From Dasyornis broadbenti (taxonomy: Eukaryota > Chordata > Aves > Passeriformes > Dasyornithidae): a stretch of 64,000 nt of DNA. The notes beneath the pieces were generated by a model, which was not told the DNA's origin, made no database searches, and was given only the letters and a program-made list of their open reading frames with translations. Numbering within the stretch: position 1 is the stretch's first letter; every line of letters begins with the position of its first letter. A program made the position numbers and the translations under genes. The DNA lies in NCBI GenBank assembly GCA_013397935.1, contig VZRN01005202.1, positions 1,990,673-2,054,672 on the forward strand. Reading direction: 5' to 3'. This document shows, one piece after another, positions 1 through 13,187 of this stretch.

Positions 1-3000
1 AAAGAAAGAAAGAAAATCATTTTGTCACACTATATACAGATAATACATACAGTGTTTTATACACATATTACATCAGTTTTTACACAAGAAAAATATACAT
101 AAAAATGTAAACTTTTGTATACAAAAACCCTTAAACAAATTAAACAAGGACCAGATAACAAAAGGAGACCAATCTATTCTCATTTAATTGATTTTTTTTT
201 TTTTAATGGTAATACAGTACATTCATTGAGAAGTATGAGGAACATGTGAGCCAACCTTTCCTATTTAAAGGGAAAGTACAAACACAAGCTTTCCTCCCCG
301 CCCCTGGAATGCTGTCCGTGAGCCTCCAGCACTAGAAGCAGTGGTGCGAGTTGCCATTGCTGCCAGGGACCCGCAAAAGGAAGGGACCCTTCTTCTTGGG
401 CACCTGCATGCCCCACACTCTCCAAAAGCCACACATCCACAGAAGCAACCTGGGCTGGGCTGTTTGTGCGTATTAGCCAGTCTTCCAGCTAATAGCGTGA
501 GACGGGACGGGCAATGCCCGTTTGTATGTTCCCTTTAAGCAGTCATTAAGTGGATTAGCGTTGCTGGAGGAAGTTGCTTATTTTTCCCAATGTACGGTAT
601 GCTGAACACATGTGTCAGGGATGAGAGGGGAGAAGGAAGGGGTGTAAGAGACTGCTAATCCTTGCTACCATGCAGTTACTTCAAAATCAGGTACATTTGC
701 AAGCTACAATTCACTGGTTCAAAATACACTGCCTCACCTTTGCTTTCCCACTGCAACTTGTTTACATTTTAAACTCTAGTGACCAAACAACTGTATGAGG
801 CTCTTTGTTACAAGGCTGTTTCTGATATCAAAGCAGGATCAAGCTACCTTTAAAATGACATCAAACACAAACTTCTCGGAGACAGCCTTAAAAAGAGAGA
901 GCATTCCCTCTAAGCACTTCAGATTGTCCATTTGCCACCTTCTTTTATTAAGTCTAGGATAAATATATTTACCCTTAACTGCAAAACGGATATTGGCTGA
1001 GCTTCTGACATCTGCTTTGCTCCACTTGCAGATAAACATTTTTGGGAATTGGAGGGAAAAAACCCAAAAAACAAACCCACAACAATAAACTCAAATTTTA
1101 AAACCTCAGGCATAAAATAAGAAGGGAATTATTTAACATGTTGGTAAAAAAACAGTTGCAGAAACTTGAACTTGTTGGAAACAAACAGACGATAGATTCC
1201 AATGAAGGCTCCTCACATTAAATAAGTTAGGCGGGTTACAGACATCTTCAATAAAAACATCCATCCTCCACAAAGTATGTTAAAATGAAACACAATAGTG
1301 ATGCACTGGTATTTCTCCTAAAAAGGACAGAAGGACATGAAATCTCCTTAGTGATATCAGTACTATTGAATGTAGGAGGTGAACAATGATTTACGAAAGT
1401 AATGAGGGAAAAAACTGTGTAAAAGAAATCATGAATCATTAATTATAATTGGACAAAAGGGAGATGGGGCAGAATGCAATTACTGTATGCCTCAGAAACA
1501 CCTGAAGGAAATAAATACTTAGAAACTTGTGTTTCTATTTCTTTCTTATGTTCACCTAAACAATGGTAGGAGTAAGGGCTTGTCTGCTTGTTTTGTATTT
1601 TTTTGTTTCCTTTATTTTCTTTTCTTTTTTAAAATAACAACCCTTCTAGTAAAAATTCGAAAGACAATTACAAATGGCTTTAGATAATTAAAAGTCTCCT
1701 TTTTAAAATAAAACTTTGATAACATTTTGATAACACATTTCTCCATTTCTTCTATATAATGCAGTTTCAGTGAAAATAAGTCATAAGGGACAGCAATTTG
1801 CAAAAAAAAGTGTGGAAAAAAATTGCCAGCCAAGGTTCATAACATATACATATGTATATGCAAGACATCTACACTCTATATACATATTTAATATACGTAT
1901 GCATGAGTATATATCAGGAGATAACCAAAAGGTACATTCTCCACATACATAAACTGAAATAGCATAATAGGCGTGTGCGTATAAATCTCTATTATACACA
2001 CGCAGTACACAGACATACCCATACACACGCCCGAACATATGTATTATAGAAATCGTGTGTGATTGCATGAAAGCCCAGATGGAATGGTACACCAGTTACC
2101 TTTTTCTAACAGAAATGCAAGGAAGACAAAATTCCATGGCTGAACTGTGGCCAAGAAAAATTGTGTCATAGCCATATTGAAAACATGGAATCCAGTATGG
2201 CTCGATGACAGAACTGGAGCAGCATTCTCCACTGAAACGGAAGCCTAAGTTACACAGCACTTCAATGTGACTGAGCAGGTTGCTGACAGCTGCTTTCTGC
2301 TAAAAGGATATAGAAGCTCCATTTAGCTAGAAAACAGAAAATAAAACACTTAAGCCCACAATTTATTTGCATAAGCAAGATCACCCAATACACAATTAGA
2401 TGCAAAGTGCTAGCATGTTAATGGTCAACTCTGCACTCCATTTTAAAATCTGTTTTACAGTAAAGTGTAACAAACTTTACTTTCTTTTGATATGTTTGAT
2501 GACAACCCCATTGCTCAGAGCAGAGCACAGGGCTGCCTTCTGCTTACTGCCTGTGTTATGGGAAACACAAACCAAACTTCTTTTTTCTCCCTAGTGTTGA
2601 AAATTGGAAGGTAATGTTTGGTTGGTGCAGTTTTCTCATTTTGACCAATTAAATATGATGCTGGGTTAACTTTTTAATATGCTAGGAAGCTTTGCATCAG
2701 GTTCCATGAAAAGTTTGTATTCACCTGCAAATCAATCACAGCCCTACTGAATCACAACTGAATAGCTGGGGAAGTTTGCATAAGTTCAAGCAGGTGCTCA
2801 GGGCCCAATTCAGCTACTACTCAGTCACCAAGAGAATTTCACTAATGCATAAGCAGAGCTGGATTGGGCCATTAAAGCTGACTGCTGCTAGCAAGAGAAA
2901 CTGTAGAGATGCAGGGACAAGGAGGAGCTGGAATGGAGGCAATGGAGCAGAGAAGCAGAAGAAGTTGGCATTGCAAGAGGCCTCAGCGAGACTTAACATA

Positions 3001-3596
3001 AAACAAAAGCAGAGACATAGCAAGGAAACTCCACTGTGAGGGTAGAGGAAACAAACCAATGGTGACCAAACTCAGATCAGTCTCTGAGTCATCCAGACCC
3101 CTCAGAAGAATTTAAAACAACTTGTCTGGCACAAGTGCTTACCTGTTACACATATGTTATGTGGATTGTCCCTCCCTTTAGCTCACACACTTACTCATGT
3201 TACAGCTAATGTACAGGTGTGTGATACAAGGTATATTCCACCTATAGATCTGTGTGCATGTATATATAGATTTAGATTGATTGCATTCATACATATTTAT
3301 TGTATGTCATGAGGGCAAGTCCACATTCAGCAAAACGCTACCATTATCTCATATACAGATATAGCTCTCTGTACAGGTATACACAAAAATGAGTCTATTC
3401 TCCTCCATAAAGGCATAAAGATTTATGCTCCTAATTCCCATTATCACCGAAGAAGCAGAAGAAAAGGCCTCTGACAACTTCTACCTCTCTACCCTTTTGC
3501 CTGTATGCATATGTGCCAGAAACAAATTGTGGGGAGAAGGAAAGCGGGACGGATGCCTGGGGCAGGTATCAACATAATAATATGGAAGGGAATATT

Positions 3597-3662
3597 AAAA
3601 AAAAAAAAAAAAAAAAAAAAANTGAACTGTGGAATCCTAAAACTTAAAAAAAAAAAAAAAAA
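3597..3662. repeat. Two adjacent poly(A) tracts with one ambiguous base
   Basis: A25 (3597-3621), a single n at 3622, a 23-base unique spacer, then A17 (3646-3662). The lone n suggests a patched assembly join in the homopolymer. Confidence 0.85.
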
Positions 3663-4997
3663 TTGAAAAAATGTTCAAATTTCTGTTTAATACTGGAAGC
3701 TCTGTTTTTCTATAAAGTTTTTTAAAGCCACCGGGATCATCATACTTAAAAGTGATACTGTATCAATAAATAACGATTAGGTTACTTTCTCCATCCTAAA
3801 TAGAACAGTATGAAGAGTAAGCCAAACTGTAAGAATGTTTCTGACTTCTCACAATTCCCAGTGAGAGCTCCCACGAAGAAATCTTCCTTCTCCAATTACA
3901 AAAAAAAGGTAAGTGATCACAATCAAATTCAGAATTTCACAGCCTAAGTGAAACTCCCTTGACTGAATGCATATTTTGTTCTGCAATCCCACAACAGCAA
4001 TTTTGGGGCAAAACTGATATACACGAAGATCCTCAGAAGAGAAAAAAAAATCTACTTTGAAGACAAGATCCTTTTATGGAATAGAGACCACTCCACAAAC
4101 AGCACCCCTTACAATCTAATTGGAAAACACAAGTACACTGATTGACAGCATTTTCCAAGTCAGACCATAGGAGATTCGGGTATTCATTTGCAAAGATACA
4201 GCAATTCTCATGGCTCTCCATCCCACTGAATGCAAACCTTCCCATTCAGTTTCTCCTGAAAAACTCATTTCTTCCAACACTCCTCCTCCTCCATTTGTTT
4301 TATTTAAAGGCTGTCTTGGGAGCTTGGTATTTTCATGGCATTTTAAACAGGGCTCAAAGCAACTCATTTGAAAAACAGTAAAATTGACATGATATCAGAG
4401 TTAGCCTTATAACAGAAGATTATATAGTAGAGAGTTTCAGTTATTTATACAACAGTGAGGACATAACAACCCCCTACTAAATAATCACATTTCTACAATA
4501 CATTCCATCACCTCTTGACTACTTTTCTCTTTACAAAACTATGACCTACATACAATATACACATTCGTATCGCACATACATCCCCCCCCAATGCATATTT
4601 TTGTGTGTATATATAATACATACATGCACACAAGCAGTCTAATTCTATTTATAAGTCACAGTGGGAATTCCTTTGTGAGGAAAGGAGGGGAAAAATTCCT
4701 GAATAAGACACTGTAGATGCCTAATGTTCCAACTTTTCAAATTCCAACTCACAGAGCTAACTGGAAATAAATACATCAAAAAAAAAAGAAAAGGTCTTAC
4801 AAACTTGGTTCACAACTCCCAGCTACAGTAGTTGGATTTTAAAATTTGATCTATTTACCCTGTAACTAAATTTCTAATCATAGGTACAAACCACGGATAA
4901 ATTATTGCAGAATGTAACACTCAAAATTTAAAAAGAGTAATAGGAACAGTAATATAAGGGTTAAAAAGTTCTATACTTGTTGATACAGGATACCATT

Positions 4998-5035
4998 TTA
5001 TTTATATATATATCTATATATAGATATAGATATCT
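4998..5035. repeat. TA-rich simple repeat
   Basis: Alternating T/A and GATA-like units (tatatatatctatatatag and onward), in the presumed INO80D 3'UTR. It is partly self-complementary, but this is expected of TA repeats. Confidence 0.6.
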
Positions 5036-5504
5036 GCAAGGTAGCAAAGAATAGCTGTACACCTTGACACGGCAAAGATCCAGTGTAAAAAGGTGCTTCA
5101 CTAGTTTGTTTTTCCAAAAAAGCTTGTATATAATTTTATAGCTATTAAAAACACATATGCAACATAATTCATTACACTCAATACAGCTTTAGTATAAAAC
5201 TTATAATTTATGAGGTGATGTTAATAGCATAAATTAATATACCATTTCTCTTAAAATCTACAATAAGTATTCTGAAAGCTCATTGGGGAAGGGTATCTTT
5301 AAATAAAAAGTTTAAAGCTGAGCGTGATGAAAAAGATTCTGTATGTTGAACTTGAGATGAGAGCCCCGAGAAGAGAAAGAGTCCGTAAGCCAGAGACCAT
5401 TGACTATAAAACTGAACAAAGATTTCTCCTTCTTGCGCTCTCACTTAGGTGACGCTCTACCTTAAATTATTATTTACTTTTAAAACTATTTACTTTTTTG
5501 TTCT

Positions 5505-5565
5505 TTTTTTTTTCTTTTTTTTNNNNNNNNNNNNNNNNNNNNNNNTTTTTTTTTTTTTTTTTTTC
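5505..5565. repeat. Poly(T)-rich tract with 23-base N gap (5523-5545)
   Basis: T-rich sequence on both sides of 23 Ns. The homopolymer was not resolved, and the real length of the tract is unknown. Confidence 0.85.
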
Positions 5566-7846
5566 TGTTAACTGCCCTTATTTCCACAAGGAATCCCTGA
5601 GACATACCCAAAACTGTACAGTGAAGGTCATCACTGTTCAGAGAAACTGGTTCAACCCCTTCTGGTAGGATGTAGCTATTTCGCATGAGAATCAAAATAT
5701 GCATCACTTCAGACTGTATCTATTTGCACCAGAACCAACTACACTGTTTAAGACGCAGGTTAGAGAGTCATTTCAGGGTAAATCAGTCCACTCCAAGGTA
5801 GAAACCAATGCCATCGCAGTTAGCTACATCAGAGCAATCTGCACCAAAGTTAAAGTTTTCCAGAGGATATCTGGGAACGTTACCTATCCAGAGTTCACCT
5901 CCGTGGGCACCAGCTGACGGCGACAGAAAGCAGGTTAAACGTTAGCATGACTGGACCAAGGTCAACGTGCCTATGTGGTCAACACATGGGTAACTCTGGA
6001 CATCTCACTGTGTGTGTATGTTTGGGGGACTAGCAAGAAAAAGAGTAGGAAGAATGCAGTTTTCTACATTAAGTACAGTTTTATGGTCAAAAGCCCAAGT
6101 TTCATCCTGTTCACTTCCAGACCAAATTCTATGGCCTAGAGTAGACTGAAAAGATGCCAACACTTACTTCAAGGAGACAGATAAAGCAAGCCTTCTCCAG
6201 CTACTGCTGTAAACTCACAGCCATACCCACTTTGTCTTTTCATGCTTCCACTACATTACCTCATTCAACAGTAGCTAGAGAAGCACCATACGAATGCAGA
6301 ATAAAACAGGGGAAAGTGAAGAACTCCACAACCCTAAGTACCAGAACAGCAAAGGGAAAATACTCACTACTGTTTGAGAAAAGAGGCTGAAGACATGAGT
6401 GAGAAAATTGCTCTAAGATGCACTTTTTCTAACTCCTTCTCCTCCCCCAAACTTTTCTTTCCCAATAACAGTGTTTTTGTCTCGTTTTAGAGACAAGACT
6501 GAAACTTCACCTGATAAGAACTAAGGTCTCTTATGACCAGACCTCTCCTAAAGTCCAAGTCTAAGTTTAGTGAATACAAATACAGATTCTTGTGACCAAC
6601 CCTCCTTACTTTTATTTGGGCTTGTGCGTATCAAGAAAAAATAATTTAAATTTTGATTTGTGACTTTCTACTGATACACATCTCAAAAGAAGACGAACTT
6701 CAGAGAAGGTAAATTCTTGCTAAAAATACCTGTAAATTCACTGCTAGCGTGTGCACTTCCATGATCAATGCTGTACCCTCAGCATCTAGTTCATGACATA
6801 TTAGCATGCTGTGAAACATCTCCCGACTCACTGATCTGAGAAATACTTTGATCTATTGCACTGTCATTCTAGCATCCAAAATGTATGTTATGAATTGCAG
6901 GAATCTCTCCTTTTCATTTTATAGTCAGATTCGCTCAGAACCATGGAAGACTCACCAGCTGGCATAACTTACATTAGAGAAGCATCTGAGAATGGGGAAA
7001 TAGAAGCAAGAATGATGAAGAATATAGAGTGGAAGAAAATAAAGGAGGTATGAGAAGTAGCCCACAAATCCCCATAATTAAACGTTACCCAAACGATCAG
7101 AAAGACCTTGTGGATCAGAAGGTGACAAAGACCTAAAGATCCAGTCAGCGCATTAACTCCAAGCTATTCCTTCAGTTACTATTTCTACCACTACTGGATC
7201 TTGCAACAGGTCTGCACAGAAGACTCCTTCACACATAAAAATACGAAGGAAAAATATACCAGTTCCATCAGGGAAGCTGCCCAGACAACCACACAAATGT
7301 CTCACTGCAGAAGATCACTGCAGGTAACTTTTGTATTGTTTGCTGGCTGAAAGCACCTCCTGCCACTGTCCTGTGCCCCGCAAGTCTTGAAAGAGTAACT
7401 GCAGGGAGCTGGCTCTTCTAAAAATTTTTCCCTCCTCTCTCCCCAAAGGCTCATACTGTTGGAGAATTCATGAGTGGATTTAGCTCACTGCAGCACAAAG
7501 ACAGGGAGAAACACCCTTGGAGGCCTGACAATGCCTACAGGGAAACACAGCAGCAAGGACGCTGCAGGAGCTCAGGGCGGAGCTGGAGTTCAGAAGCAGC
7601 GTAGGTAGCCACCAGGGCCAGCTTCTCAGGGAAGAAAATTGCCCATTGTTTATTGTACACCTTTGAAGCACTTTCTTGGCAAGCAGATTCAATCCCAGAC
7701 TGTATTTAGATGTGGTCACAGCAAAACAAAGCTTCAAACTGAATTTGGTTACTGGTTCAATCCTAGGTCTTTAGCCTTGGCCATGCCCCTAAAGCCAGCG
7801 GCAGCTCACAACAGAATATCCTAATTTTCAATACTCATCTTCCTTT

Positions 7847-7850
<4 letters not shown>

Positions 7851-7877
<27 letters not shown>
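7851..7877. repeat. Poly(A) tract of 27 bases
   Basis: A27 on the plus strand inside the presumed INO80D 3'UTR. Simple homopolymer with no attached element recognised. Confidence 0.9.
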
Positions 7878-10800
7878 GCCACTTCTCTTGGCTTCTCTTT
7901 GTTATTAGGTACAATTCTCCTTTGACAATTTCTCTTCTCTGATTTTTGCCTAGCAGGCGATAAGCTTCTCAGGGCTTTCAATGCCTTCCAAATGAGAACT
8001 GCAAATCCCCATTTCATTTGGAAATCTAGCTGTTGCCATTTTCTCCACAGTGCCTGAGGCAGACCTGCAACTGTGCTACTTCTCAGCATTATCAATTTAA
8101 AGCCTTTATGCTCAACCACAGAGAGAAGCATGCCGCTAACGAGAAGGGATCTAAGCAAGAACCTGGAGGAACTGGAAGGCAGTAGGCAAAAAGATGCATC
8201 TTTTCTTGTATCATAATTATGAAGCCAAAGAACAAATCAACTTTGAGGTATTTAAGTGCATATCATTCCCCTCAAAGTTGGTGTAAAGTCTTCCTAGGTG
8301 AAAGGAAACATCAAAGCGTGTCTTAAAGAATGCCTTACGCACCAGGAGAGAACGAAGTCATTCCTGGTAAGCCCCTGTACACTGTCAAAATTCATCTAGT
8401 GTTAAGTACTTTTGTACAGAGACTAAGCGAGGTGCTATTATTGCCAAAATTATGTACATGATATTCTATTCTATGTCTCGCTTTTTTCATTCCTTAAAAC
8501 TCCAATCTTATGGAAAGAAATTAACTTTAAGCTTCAACTAAGCCTTATGCCATTTGTCAATACATAAAGGGCACAACAGGTATTGAGCATCTCAGATTGC
8601 TACACTGGCTCTTTGGTGAAGGGGTGATGAGAGTGCTAATTGCTGCAAGAGCTGATACTCAAAAACATTTGTGAGGGAGCATGGATCCTACACAGGAACC
8701 ACATAAATAACAGCCTCAAGGACTACCTTAACTAGGCCTGCAGTATTTCCCAGAGGAAGAGGTGTGGAATATCTCTGACTACACATACCTCTCAATTGGA
8801 TCTCTCGCATCCAACGGTAAGACACTGATGCACTGAAGTCAACAGGTTGTGTGGGTGTAGAAGCCCACCTGGAATGATCCACCTTGTAAAGCTAAGATCA
8901 AGACCCGTAACTGCTTGGTAGCCATGTAGCCATGAAATTGGTGGCAGTGAAAAAATGAGAGGTGAACCAGGAAAAGGCAAGAGTGGTGGCCCGTTTCAGA
9001 ACACTGTGTCAGACAGGACAGAGGGATTCCTATTTCAAATGTATACAAACTGAAGTTTATTTTTGAAAGTGCAGCTTTATTGCAAACTTAGTTTGCTCAT
9101 TGAAAAATGTTACGCAGTCACTTTTCAGGGAAGAGTCATCAAGCGATATACAAAAATTGAAACCTAAGTGGGGGAAGAGAGTTGATATCCCAAGCTACTT
9201 TAAAGAAATGCAGGTACATAAAGGCCATTAATTTCAAATGGGAATCATGGACCTGCATAGCTCTCACAGCTTTTGAAATTCCCTGTCTAAATCAATGCAC
9301 AGATTAGGAGCTGGGTTCTGTTCTGAGTTAGACCACTACAAACTCACTGTGACCTTAGACCAGAAAGCTCCTCTGTAATTTATACCAACACAACCAAGCA
9401 GAACTTGGCTCTCAGTTCCTATCCTCTCTTCCCCCCCAACATTTGCTAAGAAAGAGAAATATGATGTGGGACAAATATACTCTGCACTAGCTGCAGCTTC
9501 ATTAGAAGTTTGATGGGCACAAGAACCATTTCAAGACCAAAGTCCTGAAACCGATACACAGAAATTAACATCCTCTAAAATTACATGAATACACAAGCAG
9601 ATTAAAGAATTAACCATTTGGTATACTAGTTCTCCACTCTTTTTCAGTCAGACATCCCAACACATTGAAGAAGGTATATGAACACAATGAAAATCATCTG
9701 CAAATCAAACAGTTGTCTCCTCAACAAAGTATGGGTAACATAATACAAAAATAAATAAAAGCCTTGTCAGATTTGCCTCATTCACAATACCACTGGGCAT
9801 TCCTCAATCAGCAGGACAATCACAAGCAGGATTTCATAGGTTTCAATTAAACTTTTTATGTGATTTAAAAACATTTAAGTGTTACAAACATATTTAAATC
9901 ACCACTTAAAAATATTCGGCTTATATTATTAAGATCTATTTTACCAAGTATGAAATAATGACTTCATAACAACAGAAGCATGAAAATAATTTTTTTTCTT
10001 CCACCCACATACACTTGCAATTTCAGAAAAGGACATATGCATATCCATACTCTTTTATATTTAAAGAGGACAGATCATTCAAGGAACGAGGGATAGTATG
10101 ATTGCTACAATAGTAAGAAGACACAAGACCTATCCCATTTAAACACTGTTCCTTAGGAAGATGAAAGGAGAGGTTTGGGTCAGATATTTTGGTGTGTGCC
10201 TGACTACTAACAAAATGAACTTCTATAGCAACTAAACTTCATTCAATGATCCTTTGCTCAAAAAGTTTATTAGGCCTCCCTATTACATGTGCTTGGTTCT
10301 CTTAACTTCCTGAAATAGACTAGAATACACGCAGGTAGGACTTTTTACTGTAAGGTAGAATAAAATCCATCGTCTACAGTACAAGACTGAAGTGTAGAAT
10401 TTTCTATTTTCTCTCATCTGCATTTCTGAAACAAACCAAGAAGAGCAGAGACTTATTATATTAAATATGAGCTACTTTTACAGTCAAAGTCAGAGTACAG
10501 TAGCAAGTTTGAGCCCTATAGAGTCACAAGCAAATTCTTTCTTGATAAGGAGATGCAAGTAAACACCTCAGAATTTCTGCTGCTATTACCCCTTGGTATA
10601 AAAAAACATAAAATCAAAAAATAATAATAATTTTTAAAAATCTAAAACCTAGCTGACTCCTTTCTTTAGGAACTGGAATTACTACCAAAGAGTGAGTACT
10701 ATTGTTAGCAGGTGATCAGTACAAACAAAACCATCCTGCAGACAGAAGGAACTCTTACCTATTTTGCTTTAGTGATTTCTCTTTTGGTTAGCCACGACTG

Positions 10801-11554
10801 CTGATAGCTACCTGCTAGTTCTTTACGTACATTCAGCTTCCCAAACAGAGCATCCAACCCTACAAGTGTCAAAAAAACTATATGGCTCTCAGGGGATTAA
10901 AAACTATCCAAGGAAGTCTCACCAGTTAGACATATTGTGAGAAATGCATCCATTTGAAACTTACAATGGGTCTGACCTAGACTTGTGTGGATGGGCAGAA
11001 TACCAACCTAATTCCTCCTGTTTCAGCTGGGAAATTCCTGTCAGCCTGTCAGGCAAAGAGTTCTGGACAAAGACACACTTGAAAAGGCAAATCATCAATG
11101 CTACAAGGCCACAGTAATTCAGCAAGGAAGGGAATTTCTCACAGGAATCTTCACTAATCCATGATCTGTATTTCAATCCTTCTGTTTATCTCTTTTTTTT
11201 TTCCTGGGCTAACTTCATATCAGCCTTCAAATTTATGGGCAACCAGTCAACTGATCCCTTTGCTACTCAATGAATTACAAATCATAAAAAACCCCAAAAA
11301 TCAGCATGCAGTAAGAACAGTGACCAGTTCTGGAAGGGGACAACTCCCACTTCTTCACCAAAAGAAGGAAAGGAATCGATGCTCCCTGCACCCCAAACAC
11401 ACACACGCACACAGAGGAGGTCAAGAGACTATTTCAAGAAACTGCCAAACTCATCCTTGAATCATGATCTTGATTTAGGACTTCAGTGCACCATTGTCAA
11501 ATCAATGTGTGCAGCCAAGTTTTCCATGCCAGATGCTACCTTTGGAAAAAAAAG

Positions 11555-11561
<7 letters not shown>

Positions 11562-11604
<43 letters not shown>
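11562..11604. repeat. Poly(A)/poly(T) tract of 43 bases
   Basis: Uninterrupted A43 on the plus strand, hence T43 in INO80D sense, about 415 nt after the stop codon. No target-site duplication or element body was seen beside it, so it is called a simple homopolymer. Length is probably unstable between individuals. Confidence 0.9.
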
Positions 11605-11607
<3 letters not shown>

Positions 11608-12018
11608 AAAGACTTCTGCCCACTGGAAAACTTTCTACCAGATGCTAATGGGATGGCAAGCACTGATCCGAACCCTAGGGAACAGTAACATGCATCACTG
11701 ATCTGAGGTATCTTCCCATTTCTAGGTCTTACTGCTAAGATCAATTACATCCAGTAACTGTGCTGTATCCTTAAGGAATTATTGGGGAACAGTGAACCTG
11801 CCTGCAATAAATGAGCACCGGTGCATAACAAGCACATGTGAATGCTACAGCAAGGTTCACAGAGGGCTAACCCTGGTCAGTACTGAAGCAGGGGTTTTCT
11901 TCTCAACCCCCTCTTAAAAAAAAGGGAAGAGAAGACAGACAAAATAAAGAAAAAAGAAAAAAGGAAAGATAGAAAACACAGGTCCCCCATCTACCTGCAG
12001 GGAGCCAGGCAGACAAGC

Positions 12019-13187
12019 TCAGTTGGAGGTGGTGAAGGGCGCGGATGCGTTATTGGTACTGGTAGCGGTGGCACCGGTCACTGCGAAGCCCGTGGGAGGA
12101 GCTATGGAGCTGTGGCTGGGCTGCAGGTCCTTGGGAATGCCACTGTGAGAGCTCAGCTGGTGGCCAAAGGCTGCGCTGAACTGAGGGAGCTGTTGTTTAG
12201 GGGAGGTGGAGCCCATGAGTTCAGCGGAGGCAGGACCCATGCCACTGAAACTGGTCTGCGGTAACCCCGGAAGCACACTGGAGCTGTTGGGGGTCACAGT
12301 GGCGAAGGCAGGCTGTGTGGTCTCTGAGTGCGAGGTGGTAGGTGGTGTGGACAGGGAGGTGGACAGGAGGTGTCCATCTGCACCAAGAAGGTTGCTAAAC
12401 GGAGAGGGGTCCCCAAGATTGACAGGAAGATTTCCCCAGTGAGTTCTGGGGTTGACCACCCCACTAAGTGGCACATCCAGCTGAGTTGGGAGCAAGTGCT
12501 GTGCCATTATGGGCATCTCTGCTGAGAAGGTAGCTGCCAAGTTATCACCAGAAAAAGATGTGGTGTGAGGGGATGTGATATGGTCACTGTAGGGAGACGG
12601 CACATGCTCACTATCATAATGGCTTCCATGGGGTGAGGAGTGTGAATGGTCACTGCTGTATTGCTGTCGTGAGGTGATCAGGTCATCTGCCTTGCTCAGC
12701 AGCTGGGCAGGGTGGGGCCTCTGGGAGGCATGGCTGCCATCATGAAGTCCATGAAACTGTCCCGGGAAGGCTCTCTCCCCAAGGCCACTCTGGCTTATCA
12801 GAGTGGCAGAAGTAAGGCCAACGTTGGCTGGGGCTGAGAACTGCCCCTGGATCTGCCCTGCCAGGGGCGTAGGTGGGTTGGACAAGGTAGCAGAACGGAG
12901 CAAGTTCTCATCCAGCTCCAGACCGGAGAAATTATCATGTACTATACGCCCATTCAACAGCTCCCCCAGATCCGTGTTAACCTCTCGACTCAAGGACTGC
13001 ATTCCTGGAGCTCCAGCACCTGTAGAGAACACCCCTATCGCTCTATCTGACAGCTCCTGAACTGGCACACCATCTGTCTGTGTAAGTACTCCAATGGTAC
13101 TCAGGCACTCAAGAGAAGTTACAGCCTGTAGAGCCCGTTCCAGTTCTTCAGCCTCTTCTGTGGTTGGAAGAAGATCTCCATTTTTAC
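12019..13187 (-). CDS. INO80D: INO80D last coding exon
   Basis: Acceptor TTTCTGCAG at 13188; begins KNGDLLPTTEEAEELERALQ and ends ASAPFTTSN with TGA at 12019-12021. 388 residues, rich in Ser, Thr, Pro, Gln and His, with no recognised fold. An ORF extends upstream to 13248 through the intron, but the splice junction and match to the family put the exon start at 13187. Confidence 0.96.

Larger units (their letters stand above)
1..12018 (-). other. INO80D: Probable long INO80D 3'UTR and downstream flank
   Basis: No coding gene is recognisable in these 12 kb. INO80D is known for a very long 3'UTR in mammals, and this A/T-rich, T-over-A (minus sense) sequence fits that. Candidate AATAAA signals on the minus strand include 10267-10272, 9076-9081, 9056-9061, 7649-7654 and 1611-1616; which ones are used cannot be read from sequence. 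The true 3' end may lie outside the window. It also holds several homopolymer tracts and a 23-base N run. Confidence 0.6.

Noticed and set aside
1781..2092. 103-codon minus-strand frame rich in Tyr, Val and Cys
   Set aside because: Derived from TA/CA-rich simple sequence (acatatacatatg, cacacgc), not a gene.
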